Below the pieces are notes generated by a model. It saw nothing but the letters and a program-made list of their open reading frames with translations, had not been told where the DNA came from and searched no databases. Shown here piece by piece: positions 53,032-61,984 of a DNA stretch of 64,000 nucleotides. This DNA comes from Rhizobium jaguaris (GTDB taxonomy: Bacteria; Pseudomonadota; Alphaproteobacteria; Rhizobiales; Rhizobiaceae), in assembly GCF_003627755.1 (NCBI RefSeq), contig NZ_CP032695.1, forward strand, positions 1,178,001 through 1,242,000. The letters are read 5' to 3'. A program made the translations under genes and the position numbers. How positions within the stretch are numbered: position 1 is the first letter of the stretch; each line of letters opens with the position of its first letter.

Positions 53032-53086
53032 CCATAAGTCCAGCCTATGGCCACGCCGCTCTGCGGGACATAAGTCCGCCTTATGG
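53032..53086. promoter_or_regulatory. Two operator-like repeats in the divergent oxidase/hyuA region
   Basis: CCATAAGTCCAGCCTATGG (53032-53050) and ACATAAGTCCGCCTTATGG (53068-53086) share the CATAAGTCC core, 36 bp apart. The second has perfect CATAAG/CTTATG arms; the first has one mismatch. They lie between the divergent genes starting at 52950 and 53164. Confidence 0.5.
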
Positions 53087-53163
53087 CTTCTGACTTTTTC
53101 AATCTTGGACCTTGCTGCTTCATTCGTGCCAACTTTCTCCGCATCAGTGAGAAAGGAACCGGA

Positions 53164-55248
53164 ATGGCCAGCATGACAGCGTCCGCGACAAGCAACCTTG
53201 ACCAGCAGGATTGGAAGATAGGTGTCGATATCGGCGGAACGTTCATCGATTTCTGTGCTTTAGAGACCCGGTCCGGCCGCGTCGCCTCGTTAAAAGTTCT
53301 GACGACTCCAGATGATCCAGGCGCCGAGTTGATGACAGGCCTGTCACTCCTCGGCGAGCGGGAAGGGCTCGACCCTGCCGGCATAAGCCGCTTCGTTCAT
53401 GGGACGACAGTCGGCATCAATACCGTCATCCAGCGGCGCGGCGTATCGCTTGCGCTGCTGACCAACGCCGGCTTCGAAGACGTCATCGAATTGGCGCGAT
53501 TGAGAATGCCCGATGTCTATTCGCTTTTCTGCGCCCGCCCTGACCAGCTCATTTCCAGAGACATGATCTTCGGAATTGCGGTGCGCTTGAGAGCCGACGG
53601 AAGTGAAGCACAGGCGCCGGACATGGAGAGTGTTGCCAAGGCCGCGGTCGCCGCCAAGGCAAAGGGTGCGTCCGGCATCATCGTGTCCTTCCTGCATTCA
53701 TGGCGAAGCGACGCCCAGGAGGCCGCGGTCAAGGCCAAGATTGGAGAGGTCGCCCCGGATCTCTTCGTCTTCACCTCGTCGGAAGTATGGCCCGTTATCC
53801 GCGAGTACGAGCGCACAACAACTGCCATCTTGAACGGCTATGTCCATCCGCGCGTTTCCGGCTATCTGACTGCGCTCGAGGAGAAGCTCGCGTCGCGCGG
53901 CGTCGCCGCCCCAGCATTGCTGACCAAGTCGAACGGCGGCGTCATGAATGCCGCGGAAGGCAAGCGGTCTTGCGTGCAGATGCTGCTTTCGGGCACGGCG
54001 TCGGGCGTGATCGGCGCTGCCTGGCTTGCCCGGCGTGCGGGCGAGAAGCACATTCTGACCCTCGATATCGGCGGCACTTCGGCGGATTTCGCTCTTATCA
54101 TCGACGGCGAGCCGCAGTTTGGCTCCGGCGAACTCATCGGCGAGTTTCCGCTACACATCCCGTCGGTATCGGTCAGCTCGATTGGCATCGGCGGAGGCTC
54201 GATTGCGAGTGTGGACGCCCAAGGCGTTCTGCGCGTCGGACCGGAATCGGCTGGCTCCACGCCCGGCCCGGCGTGCTACGGTCGGGGAGGCATGCAGGCG
54301 ACGGTGACCGACGCCATGGCGGTCTGCGGATGGTTGGGACATAGCCAGATGGCCTATGGCCAGTTGCAGATCGACGTCGGGCTGGCCAGGGCGGCGGTGA
54401 CACGACTTGCAGAGCTGATTGGCCGGACTGTCGAAGAGGCGGCGCAGGCGATCCTGGACATCGCCATCTCGGAAATGTTCGTGGAGGTCGAGAAATTGGC
54501 TTCGCGCGCCGGCGTCGATCTGCGGGAGTTCACGCTGATGCCGTTCGGCGGCGGTGGACCGATGCTTGGCGCGTTCCTCGCCCGCGAATTCCGGATGGCG
54601 AAGGTCATCGGCCCGCCGCGCCCGGGCGTTGTTTCGGCTCTTGGCGGTCTGGTCGCGGACCTGCGCGGCGATTTTATCCGCACCATCTTCACCCACTTGT
54701 CGGACCAAGCGGTGCTGCTATTGCGCGCTGCCTTAGAAGCGTTGTCAGATGAAGGACGCGGCTGGCTGAAGAAGCAGGGGAATAGCGGACCGGCTGCCCT
54801 GAATGCTTCAGCCGACATGCGCTACGTTGGGCAGAGCTTCGAGATAGAGGTGCCGATTGAAGTGGCTTGGATTGCCAATGGCGATCTGGGCGCCATGGAG
54901 CACGCCTTTCATGTCTTTCACCAGAGGATCTACGATTTCCACGATCCCGACGGCGAGATCGAAATTGTCAACTTGCGCCTGTCGGCCATTGGAGCGGGAC
55001 CGACCCTGGAGTTTCCGACGGCAGCGCCGGACTTGCAGACGGCGATCGCCCCTGAGCGCGAAATACCTGTCTTCACCGGCAAAGACTTCGAATGGATCGG
55101 GCTTTACCGGCGCGACATGCTTCGCCCCGGCGGACGGTTTGCGGGCCCCGCAGTGGTCGCGCAGGACGACACGACCTTCGCAATTCCAGCCGGCGCACAG
55201 GTGGAGGTCGATCGCCACCTGAACCTGCACCTCACCTTCTCGGAGTAA
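53164..55248 (+). CDS. hyuA: Hydantoinase/oxoprolinase subunit A (HyuA)
   Basis: A 694-residue HyuA-type ATP-dependent amidohydrolase subunit. The N-terminal ATP-binding motif GVDIGGTFIDF lies at about residues 20-30, with the family's HGTTVGINTVIQR near 80-92 and the second ATPase-like site LDIGGTSADFALI near 300. With HyuB it hydrolyses 5-oxoproline, hydantoin or N-methylhydantoin at the cost of ATP. ATG 53164 was chosen because AAGGAA precedes it and the upstream ATG 53083 lies inside the operator repeats. Confidence 0.9.
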   Translation: MASMTASATSNLDQQDWKIGVDIGGTFIDFCALETRSGRVASLKVLTTPDDPGAELMTGLSLLGEREGLDPAGISRFVHGTTVGINTVIQRRGVSLALLTNAGFEDVIELARLRMPDVYSLFCARPDQLISRDMIFGIAVRLRADGSEAQAPDMESVAKAAVAAKAKGASGIIVSFLHSWRSDAQEAAVKAKIGEVAPDLFVFTSSEVWPVIREYERTTTAILNGYVHPRVSGYLTALEEKLASRGVAAPALLTKSNGGVMNAAEGKRSCVQMLLSGTASGVIGAAWLARRAGEKHILTLDIGGTSADFALIIDGEPQFGSGELIGEFPLHIPSVSVSSIGIGGGSIASVDAQGVLRVGPESAGSTPGPACYGRGGMQATVTDAMAVCGWLGHSQMAYGQLQIDVGLARAAVTRLAELIGRTVEEAAQAILDIAISEMFVEVEKLASRAGVDLREFTLMPFGGGGPMLGAFLAREFRMAKVIGPPRPGVVSALGGLVADLRGDFIRTIFTHLSDQAVLLLRAALEALSDEGRGWLKKQGNSGPAALNASADMRYVGQSFEIEVPIEVAWIANGDLGAMEHAFHVFHQRIYDFHDPDGEIEIVNLRLSAIGAGPTLEFPTAAPDLQTAIAPEREIPVFTGKDFEWIGLYRRDMLRPGGRFAGPAVVAQDDTTFAIPAGAQVEVDRHLNLHLTFSE

Positions 55249-55254
55249 CAGCGC

Positions 55255-57243
55255 ATGTTCGACCCATTGAACCTTCAAGTGTTCGCCAACCACACGCGAG
55301 CCGCCGCTGAGAACATGGCCTACACTCTCCAGAGGACGGCCCACTCCGCCTTCGTGAAGGAGACCGAGGACTTCACCGTCATGCTGATCAACCGCAAGGG
55401 CGAGACGTTCGGTGTGCCGATGGGCCTCGGCGCGACTTGGTATCCCGGTCTCACCTATACCCGGGCGATCGAGATGATCGATGACTACAAGCCGGGCGAT
55501 GTCGCCTTTACCAACGATCCCTATTCCTGCTTCGTCGCCACCCATGCGCCCGACACCCATTTGTGGAAGCCGGTTTTCTACGGCGGCGAAATCATCGCCT
55601 GGACCGGAGGCCATATCCACAACACGGATATGGGCGGGGCCGTGCCGGCCTCGCTGTCGCGGGCACTCACTGAAATCCATCAGGAAGGCATCCGCTTTCC
55701 GCCGATGAAGCTGGTCAACGAAGGTGTCTTTGATGAAGACATTCTCAAGATCATGACGATCAACGTCCGCAAGCCGGACCTCAATATCGGCGACATCAAG
55801 GCTCTCGTCGGTGCGCTCAAGACAGGCGAGCGGAAGATCCTTGCGATGGTTGAGAAATTCGGCAAGGAGGCGTTTCTCGAAGGCGCGGAGGTTCTGCTCG
55901 ACCATGCCGAGGCGCAGGCGCGGGACCTTCTTCGTTCCATGCCGGATGGAACCTGGGAATTTGTCGATTATGCCGACGAGGATTCCGTGGAGGCCAATCC
56001 GTGTCGCCTGAAGCTGACCTTGACGATCAAGGGAGACGAGGCACTGCTCGACTTCACGGGTTCCGACCCGCAACTTGGCTCGTCGCTCAACGTGCCGTCG
56101 GGCGGCGATCCGCGCCACACGATGCTGCTGGTCGGCGTCTATTACGTACTCTACACGCTGAACCCAAAGATTCTGCTGAACACCGGCCTGACGCGGCCCT
56201 TCACCTGCATCGCTCCGAAAGGCAGCGTGCTCAATCCGATCGCCCCGGCCGCCGTCGGCATGCGTTCTCTGACCTGCGCTCGTCTGCGCTCGGTCATTTT
56301 CGGCGCTTTTTGCCAGGCCGTGCCTGAGAAGCTGCCTGCGGCTCCGGCAGGCAACAATTGCATCGTCAACGTCATGACGACCGATGAGCGGACAGGTCGC
56401 ACCGTGATCGCCGCGGTCAATCCAGTGGTCGGCGGCGGCGGCGGCATGCCGCATCGTGACGGAACGAATGGCTCGGGCGCGGATGCCGCTTACCTGAAGA
56501 ACACGCCGATCGAGATCACCGAGACCGAGGTGCCGATCGAGTTCATCAAGTATGGATTGGCAAAGGACAGCGGGGGCGCCGGCCGATGGCGGGGCGGCCT
56601 TGCGACCGAGATGGCGTTTCGCGTGTTCGCGCCAGGCAGTCGCATCACTGCTCGCAACCGTGACCGCAGCTTCTTCCGTCCCTGGGGATTGCTGGGCGGT
56701 CGGGCGGCCGGCCTCTCGGACATGACCGTCAATCCCGGACGAGAAGATTACCGCCGGCTTGGCAACATCGATACTGCCGTTCTGCAGCCGGGTGATGTTC
56801 TCGAAATCCGTTCTGCCGGCGGCGGCGGACGCGGCAGTCCGCTGGAACGTGAAACGTGGCGGGTGGCGCAGGACGTAGCGCGGGGCTACGTTTCACCGGA
56901 GACTGCCGAGCGCGATTACGGCGTTATCATTTACGATGGCTCGGTCGACGAGGTGGCCACGGCTGACCTGAGGGCTTCGCGCGGCAAGCCGACCCCCCAC
57001 TTCCATTACGGCCCGGAGCGAGAAGGCTACGAGGCGCAATGGACGCCCGCAGCCTATAATCTCCTGACGGAGATTCTCGCCGGCCTTCCCATCCACTGGC
57101 GTTTCTTCACAAAAACGGAAATCTTCCGCCGCATGAAGGGACGCGTCGGACCGGGCGGCGTCGCGGCCGCTCTTGCGGATGTGAGTGCGCGCTTCAAGGA
57201 AATGCCGCAGCCCGCAATCGAAACCAAAGAGGCGGCCGAATGA
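55255..57243 (+). CDS. hyuB: Hydantoinase/oxoprolinase subunit B (HyuB)
   Basis: A 662-residue HyuB subunit. Typical features: FVKETEDFTVMLIN near residues 33-46, NDPYSCFVATHAPDTHLWKP near 85-104 and GGGGGMPHRDGTNGSGAD in the second half. It begins 6 bases after hyuA and overlaps the [2Fe-2S] gene by ATGA. Somewhat longer than the usual 520-600 residues because of a C-terminal extension from about residue 560, which I do not recognise. Confidence 0.88.
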   Translation: MFDPLNLQVFANHTRAAAENMAYTLQRTAHSAFVKETEDFTVMLINRKGETFGVPMGLGATWYPGLTYTRAIEMIDDYKPGDVAFTNDPYSCFVATHAPDTHLWKPVFYGGEIIAWTGGHIHNTDMGGAVPASLSRALTEIHQEGIRFPPMKLVNEGVFDEDILKIMTINVRKPDLNIGDIKALVGALKTGERKILAMVEKFGKEAFLEGAEVLLDHAEAQARDLLRSMPDGTWEFVDYADEDSVEANPCRLKLTLTIKGDEALLDFTGSDPQLGSSLNVPSGGDPRHTMLLVGVYYVLYTLNPKILLNTGLTRPFTCIAPKGSVLNPIAPAAVGMRSLTCARLRSVIFGAFCQAVPEKLPAAPAGNNCIVNVMTTDERTGRTVIAAVNPVVGGGGGMPHRDGTNGSGADAAYLKNTPIEITETEVPIEFIKYGLAKDSGGAGRWRGGLATEMAFRVFAPGSRITARNRDRSFFRPWGLLGGRAAGLSDMTVNPGREDYRRLGNIDTAVLQPGDVLEIRSAGGGGRGSPLERETWRVAQDVARGYVSPETAERDYGVIIYDGSVDEVATADLRASRGKPTPHFHYGPEREGYEAQWTPAAYNLLTEILAGLPIHWRFFTKTEIFRRMKGRVGPGGVAAALADVSARFKEMPQPAIETKEAAE

Positions 57244-57566
57244 AGCCTGACAGGCGGCCGGCGCGGGACATGGGACGGATCGTACGTCTTGCCGAGCAAG
57301 GCAGGCCTCCGGTTCATTTCCTGCTGGACGGTGAAGAATGCGAAGCGTTAGCCGGCGACACGGTGCTGACGGCCATGCTCCTTCACGCCCCAGCGCTGAG
57401 GCAGTCCGAGTTCGGACCGGAAAAAAGGGCGGGCTTCTGCCTCATGGGGGCTTGTCAGGACTGCTGGGTCTGGCAGGAGGATGGCGGGCGGATAAGAGCC
57501 TGCACGACACTCATTGCCGGCGGCATGAAGCTCCTTAGCGACGTCCCGCCGGGATGGCCTTCATGA
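57240..57566 (+). CDS. [2Fe-2S] subunit, HcnA-like
   Basis: A 108-residue plant-type ferredoxin-like protein. Cluster ligands Cys67, Cys72, Cys75 (FCLMGACQDC) and Cys88. This small subunit shuttles electrons in HcnABC-type and D-hydroxyproline dehydrogenases. It overlaps hyuB and the HcnB-like gene by ATGA at both ends. Confidence 0.86.
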   Translation: MKPDRRPARDMGRIVRLAEQGRPPVHFLLDGEECEALAGDTVLTAMLLHAPALRQSEFGPEKRAGFCLMGACQDCWVWQEDGGRIRACTTLIAGGMKLLSDVPPGWPS

Positions 57567-58930
57567 GCGGGGAGGCACAGAAGGTCGTCATCGTCGGAGC
57601 AGGGCCTGCCGGCATTCGGGCTGCCGAGCTTCTGGTGTCTGCCGGGGTCCGGCCGGTTGTCATTGACGAAGGCATGAGGGCAGGGGGCCAGATATACCGC
57701 AGGCCGCCGGAGGGGTTCAGTCGGCCGCCGAAAGAACTCTATGGCTCCGAAACCCGCAAGGCCGTCACTCTGCATGCTCTGTTCGACAGGATGGTTGCCG
57801 CCGGACTTGTCGACTATCATCCCCAAAGCGCGGTTCTAGCTCGGGCAGGCAGTATGTTGCAGACACTGACGGCGGCCGGCCGACGGGAATTCCGCTATGA
57901 CCGGCTCATCCTCGCGACCGGCGCAACGGACCGTTTGGCACCGGTGCCGGGTTGGCAGGCACCCGGCGTCTATAGTCTCGGGGCAACGCAGATCGCGCTG
58001 AAGGCGCAAGGCGTGGCACTCGGGCGCGAGATCGTCCTTGCCGGCTCCGGACCGCTACTCACCCTCGTAGCAGCCCAGTTGCTGAAGGCCGGGGCCAAGC
58101 TGGCAGCGGTCCTCGACACGTCGACGATCCGGAGCCAATTGGCCGGTTTGCCGGGTATGGCGGCGGCACGGCCGGGCCTCGTTCTGCTGGGGCTCATGAT
58201 GCGCGCGAAGCTCGGCCGGCTGTATCATGCCGGCGTTAGATTGGTTGGAATCGATTCCGATGAACGCGGACCGGTCGGCGTGCGCTGGCGTGATGCCCGT
58301 GGCGGTGAGCATTTCACCGGATGCGATATGGTCGGCATTGGCTGGCATCTTCGGGCGGAGACGCAGCTCGCGGGCCTGGCGGGCTGCAGCTTCGAATATG
58401 ACAACGGCTGGGCACAATGGTTACCGCACACGGACAGGATGGGTCGGGCCACAGTGGGCCTTTACCTTGCCGGCGACGGATTGCGAATCCTCGGAGCCGA
58501 TGGCGCGGAAGTGGCCGGCCGGCTGGCTGCCTGCGCCTGTCTTGCAGATATGGGATTGCCTGCGCCGGACGTCGCGGCCGATCTGCGTCGGCTTGATCGG
58601 TTGGAACGGTTTGCTCGTGCGATGGCGCGCGCCTTTCCGTGGCCGGCCGAAATGGTTCACCGGATTCCGGACGAAACAGTGGTCTGCAGATGCGAGGGGG
58701 TGACAGCGCGACAACTGCGTGAGAGCGTCGACTACGGTGGCGCGGAAGCCAATCGGGTCAAATCTCTGGCCCGCGTCGGCATGGGCCGCTGCCAGGGGCG
58801 CTTCTGCCAGCTTGCCGGCGCCGAGTTGATCGCCGAAAGGGTCGGCATCGCGGCATGTGAAGCCGGACGCCTGCGCGAACAGTCGCCCGTTCGTCCCCTG
58901 CCGATCGGGGTCTGGGCGCGAGAACCGTAG
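57563..58930 (+). CDS. FAD/[2Fe-2S] oxidoreductase subunit, HcnB-like
   Basis: A 455-residue pyridine-nucleotide-disulphide-oxidoreductase-like protein. N-terminal FAD motif VIVGAGPAGIRAAELL, a central second dinucleotide motif (LAGSGPLLTLVAAQLL) and a C-terminal BFD-type [2Fe-2S] domain with Cys-x-Cys (CRCEGVTARQL) and Cys-x4-Cys (GRCQGRFCQLAG). This is the alpha-type subunit of HcnABC/opine/D-hydroxyproline dehydrogenases. ATG 57563 overlaps the [2Fe-2S] gene stop. Confidence 0.86.
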   Translation: MSGEAQKVVIVGAGPAGIRAAELLVSAGVRPVVIDEGMRAGGQIYRRPPEGFSRPPKELYGSETRKAVTLHALFDRMVAAGLVDYHPQSAVLARAGSMLQTLTAAGRREFRYDRLILATGATDRLAPVPGWQAPGVYSLGATQIALKAQGVALGREIVLAGSGPLLTLVAAQLLKAGAKLAAVLDTSTIRSQLAGLPGMAAARPGLVLLGLMMRAKLGRLYHAGVRLVGIDSDERGPVGVRWRDARGGEHFTGCDMVGIGWHLRAETQLAGLAGCSFEYDNGWAQWLPHTDRMGRATVGLYLAGDGLRILGADGAEVAGRLAACACLADMGLPAPDVAADLRRLDRLERFARAMARAFPWPAEMVHRIPDETVVCRCEGVTARQLRESVDYGGAEANRVKSLARVGMGRCQGRFCQLAGAELIAERVGIAACEAGRLREQSPVRPLPIGVWAREP

Positions 58931-58968
58931 AGGTCGCGGCTCAGCCTGTCGTCTTCACCTCGCGCAGC

Positions 58969-59877
58969 TTAATGACCAAGGTCGTCGGCATTTCTGAGGA
59001 CGGCTGCGCAGGCCTCGCGGATATTGTCGCGCATGGCAAGATGGCTTCCGGTCAGAGGCCGATCGCGATTGGTCAGCAGGGCGATCGGAACCATGGTCCT
59101 ATGCCGCAGCGGACGGCGAACGAGCCCCGGGAACTGTTCCCAAGGCAAGAGACCGTCCACCACCGCGACACCGAATCCATCCCGGACGAAAGGAAGAGCA
59201 GTGATGGAGATGTCGATCTCTATCGCCGGGTTGAACATCTGCTTTTCCGCGGCGGCGGCGCTCAAAAGAAGTCGGCCCGGAAGCGTGCCAGCCCGGTAGG
59301 ATATCAGAGTTTCGCTCTGGAGATCGGCAAATGAAATTTCGTCATGCTCCGCCAGACGGTGGCCTTCCGGGATGATGCAGACGAGTTCGGCATGACCGAG
59401 GGTCTCGACCTCGATGCCCGGCCGCGCCATGTTGTTCATCACAATGCCGAGCATCGCGTCGCCGTCGCGGATCATGTCCACAACATTGACCAGCGGCGCG
59501 ATCAACGAGCGTACCACGATGTCAGGATGAGCGGATCTGAACGAAAGCAGCGCCTTGGGAACGATCGACATGGCGGGAGGTGCGGAAGCTGCGACTCGGA
59601 TGAGACCAGTGCGGCCGTAGCGCATGTCTGTCGTGCGCCTGCGAAGCGCGCTGAGTTCCGCGAAAATCCGCTCGCATTCGGGATAGAGCTCTTCAGCCTC
59701 GCGCGTGGCAACGAGCTTGCCGCGGACGCGGTTGAAGAGCTTGAAGCCGATCTGGTCTTCTGCATGAAGGAGAATCTGGCTCAGCGCCGGCTGCGAAATG
59801 TTGAGCATGGCGGCTGCGCCGGTCACCGTCCCACACCGCATCAGCATGCAGAAAACTTCGAGTTGGCGTGCCTGCAT
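58969..59877 (-). CDS. LysR-family transcriptional regulator
   Basis: A 302-residue LysR regulator: helix-turn-helix in residues 1-60 (CGTVTGAAAMLNISQPALSQ) and an effector domain. I chose ATG 59877 because MQARQLEVF is the family start; a TTG at 59886 is possible. It lies 48 bases downstream of an FAD oxidase on the same strand and converges on the hyu operon. It is a candidate regulator of the hyu region. Confidence 0.86.
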   Translation of the reverse strand: MQARQLEVFCMLMRCGTVTGAAAMLNISQPALSQILLHAEDQIGFKLFNRVRGKLVATREAEELYPECERIFAELSALRRRTTDMRYGRTGLIRVAASAPPAMSIVPKALLSFRSAHPDIVVRSLIAPLVNVVDMIRDGDAMLGIVMNNMARPGIEVETLGHAELVCIIPEGHRLAEHDEISFADLQSETLISYRAGTLPGRLLLSAAAAEKQMFNPAIEIDISITALPFVRDGFGVAVVDGLLPWEQFPGLVRRPLRHRTMVPIALLTNRDRPLTGSHLAMRDNIREACAAVLRNADDLGH

Positions 59878-59925
59878 TCGGGTCAAAATTCCTGCAAAGT
59901 TACGTCGGGCGGCAATACACGCATT

Positions 59926-61251
59926 TCAGAAGTCTGCCACCTTACCCCAGGCAAATCCCGCAAATCTGTCCGGATGATAGGGTACCGGATCGACGATTGG
60001 CTCCAATCCGGTGATGAGGTCGGCGATCAGATGGCCGGCTCCAGGCCCAATGCCGAAGCCGTGCCCGCTAAAACCGGCGGCCAGAACGAAGCCCGGAATG
60101 GAGGCGGCTTCACCGATAGCGGGTACGCCGTCCGGAGTGCTATCGATATAGCCGGCCCAACTGGCGGTCACGCGTCGTCCCTTGAGTGCCGGCAGCAGTT
60201 CGAGCGCGCGGTCGTGCGTCAGCTTGATCGTGCTCTTGTCGGCCGCTGGATCGAGGATGCGCATCCGCTCCATCGGCGTCGGTCGGTCGAGCCGCCAGTG
60301 TGTCAGGCTCTCGTGGCCGCTGCGAAAGCCTTCGAAGCCGCCGGGGGAGAGGGAGCGCCAGCGGCGAATGAACATCGGCAGGAACTGCGCCGCAAAACGT
60401 ATGTTCTGCGGTGTTGGATCGACGCGACCGCGGCCGCTGATCGCGAGCGTATGGCCGCCGTCGCCCCTGCGCGTCACCGACACATTTGCGGTGTGAAGAG
60501 CGTCCGGGAGGCCGCCTTCGCCTGGGCCGACGGAAAGGATCGATGAGCGGATCGACGCCTGCGGGAAGCGGAAACCGAGCTGCCGGCAAAAGGAAGAGGC
60601 CCAGGCGCCGCCGGATAGAATGGCAACCCTGGTTCTGATCGTACCTCTCTCTGTAACGACCGCGGAGAGTTTCCCCCCTTTTGTCTCGATGCCGCGCGCA
60701 GCGCAGTTCTGATGCAGGCTACCTCCCAGTTTCATCAGCGCGCGAGCGACCGCCGGGGCGGCGCTGGCCGGATCGGCAATGCCATCGGTCGGGGAAAAAA
60801 CGCCGCCTTTCCAGACGCGGCCCGTCGCCCTTCCACGCTCGCTGGCCTGGGCGCTGTCCAGCATATGCGTGGTCACGCCGACGCTGCGCGCAAAGTCGCG
60901 CCAGCGGGCCCATCCGGCAAGTTCTTCTTCGCTGTTGCTCAGATAGAAGAGACCACAGCGGCGAAAACCGGTGTTCTCCCCGGTCTCTGCGGCGAATTGA
61001 TCCCAGAGGTCGAGGCTTTTCGTCGCCATCGGCAATTCGCGGGCGTCGCGGTTCTGCTGCCTGCACCAGCCCCAGTTACGGCTGGACTGCTCGGCGCCGA
61101 CGCGGCCTTTCTCGACAAGAGCAACTTTGAGGCCCCGCTTTACCAGATAATAGGCCGCAAAAACGCCGACAATTCCGGCCCCGATGACGACAACATCAGC
61201 AAAGGATGGCAAATCAGCGGAGCCTTCGACAAGGGTGAGCGGTGCGGGCAT
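59926..61251 (-). CDS. FAD-dependent D-amino-acid/sarcosine-type oxidoreductase
   Basis: A 441-residue DAO-fold flavoprotein. FAD motif VVIGAGIVGVFAAYYLVKRG at about residues 20-39, and EKGRVGAEQSSRNWGWCRQ near 46-64, a pattern shared by D-amino-acid dehydrogenases and gamma-glutamylputrescine oxidase-like proteins. Start 61251 follows GGAGA. Divergent from an Lrp-type regulator. With the hyu genes it could oxidise the amino acid released from a hydantoin (for example sarcosine); inference only. Confidence 0.8.
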   Translation of the reverse strand: MPAPLTLVEGSADLPSFADVVVIGAGIVGVFAAYYLVKRGLKVALVEKGRVGAEQSSRNWGWCRQQNRDARELPMATKSLDLWDQFAAETGENTGFRRCGLFYLSNSEEELAGWARWRDFARSVGVTTHMLDSAQASERGRATGRVWKGGVFSPTDGIADPASAAPAVARALMKLGGSLHQNCAARGIETKGGKLSAVVTERGTIRTRVAILSGGAWASSFCRQLGFRFPQASIRSSILSVGPGEGGLPDALHTANVSVTRRGDGGHTLAISGRGRVDPTPQNIRFAAQFLPMFIRRWRSLSPGGFEGFRSGHESLTHWRLDRPTPMERMRILDPAADKSTIKLTHDRALELLPALKGRRVTASWAGYIDSTPDGVPAIGEAASIPGFVLAAGFSGHGFGIGPGAGHLIADLITGLEPIVDPVPYHPDRFAGFAWGKVADF

Positions 61252-61483
61252 GAATGGGGGTCTCCTATCGAGCCGAAAGCATAGCGAGATGATCGGCCAT
61301 GAAGCTGCCGCACAACGGTCGCACGCGGCATAAGATTCTGCTCATAGTGGACGAAGCGGCCTAATATGCCGGCTCGATCCATGCAGAATGAAATAGACAA
61401 GATAGACCATGATGTTATGCTCGATCTTGGAAAGTTCGCAGCACAAAATGCTGCCCTTGCAATCTATGGAAAGACTTAAAGCA

Positions 61484-61960
61484 ATGAAGCTCGACCGTAT
61501 CGATATCAAGATCCTGTACGAACTTCAGAAGAACGGCCGCATCACCAATGTCGAGCTGGCGGAACTGGTCAACCTGTCGCCGAGCCCCTGCCTGATGCGG
61601 GTCAAGAAATTGCAGCAGGAGGGCTATATCGAGGGATATTCAGCCCAGATCAACATCGGAAAGCTGGGCCAGACACTGACCGTGTTTACGGAAGTCACCC
61701 TCAAGAACCATCGGCAGATCGATTTCGCGCGCTTTCTATCGGTGGTGGAGAAGGTGGATCAGGTAATCGAATGCCACCTGGTCTCCGGCGGCTACGATTA
61801 CATGCTGAAGTTCGTCACGGCCGGCATCGGAGAATATCAGACGATCATGGAACGGCTGACCGACATGGATATCGGGATAGACAAATATTTCAGCTTCGTC
61901 GTGCTCAAGTCACCGATCGTCAAGGCGCACATGCCGCTGACCAGCCTGTTTCCCATGTGA
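61484..61960 (+). CDS. Lrp/AsnC-family regulator
   Basis: A 158-residue Lrp/AsnC protein: helix-turn-helix in residues 1-60 (NGRITNVELAELVNLSPSPC) and a RAM ligand domain (VIECHLVSGGYDYMLKFVT). ATG 61484 gives the standard LDRIDIKIL start after GGAAAG; ATG 61466 and further upstream starts are weaker. It is divergent from the FAD oxidase at 61251 and probably regulates it in response to an amino acid. Confidence 0.88.
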   Translation: MKLDRIDIKILYELQKNGRITNVELAELVNLSPSPCLMRVKKLQQEGYIEGYSAQINIGKLGQTLTVFTEVTLKNHRQIDFARFLSVVEKVDQVIECHLVSGGYDYMLKFVTAGIGEYQTIMERLTDMDIGIDKYFSFVVLKSPIVKAHMPLTSLFPM

Positions 61961-61984
61961 TCGGCTCCGAGGCCGCACTATCGG

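Noticed and set aside
54808..56454. 548-codon minus-strand frame opposite hyuA/hyuB
   Set aside because: Antisense frame in GC-rich coding DNA; the opposite strand encodes clear HyuA and HyuB motifs.
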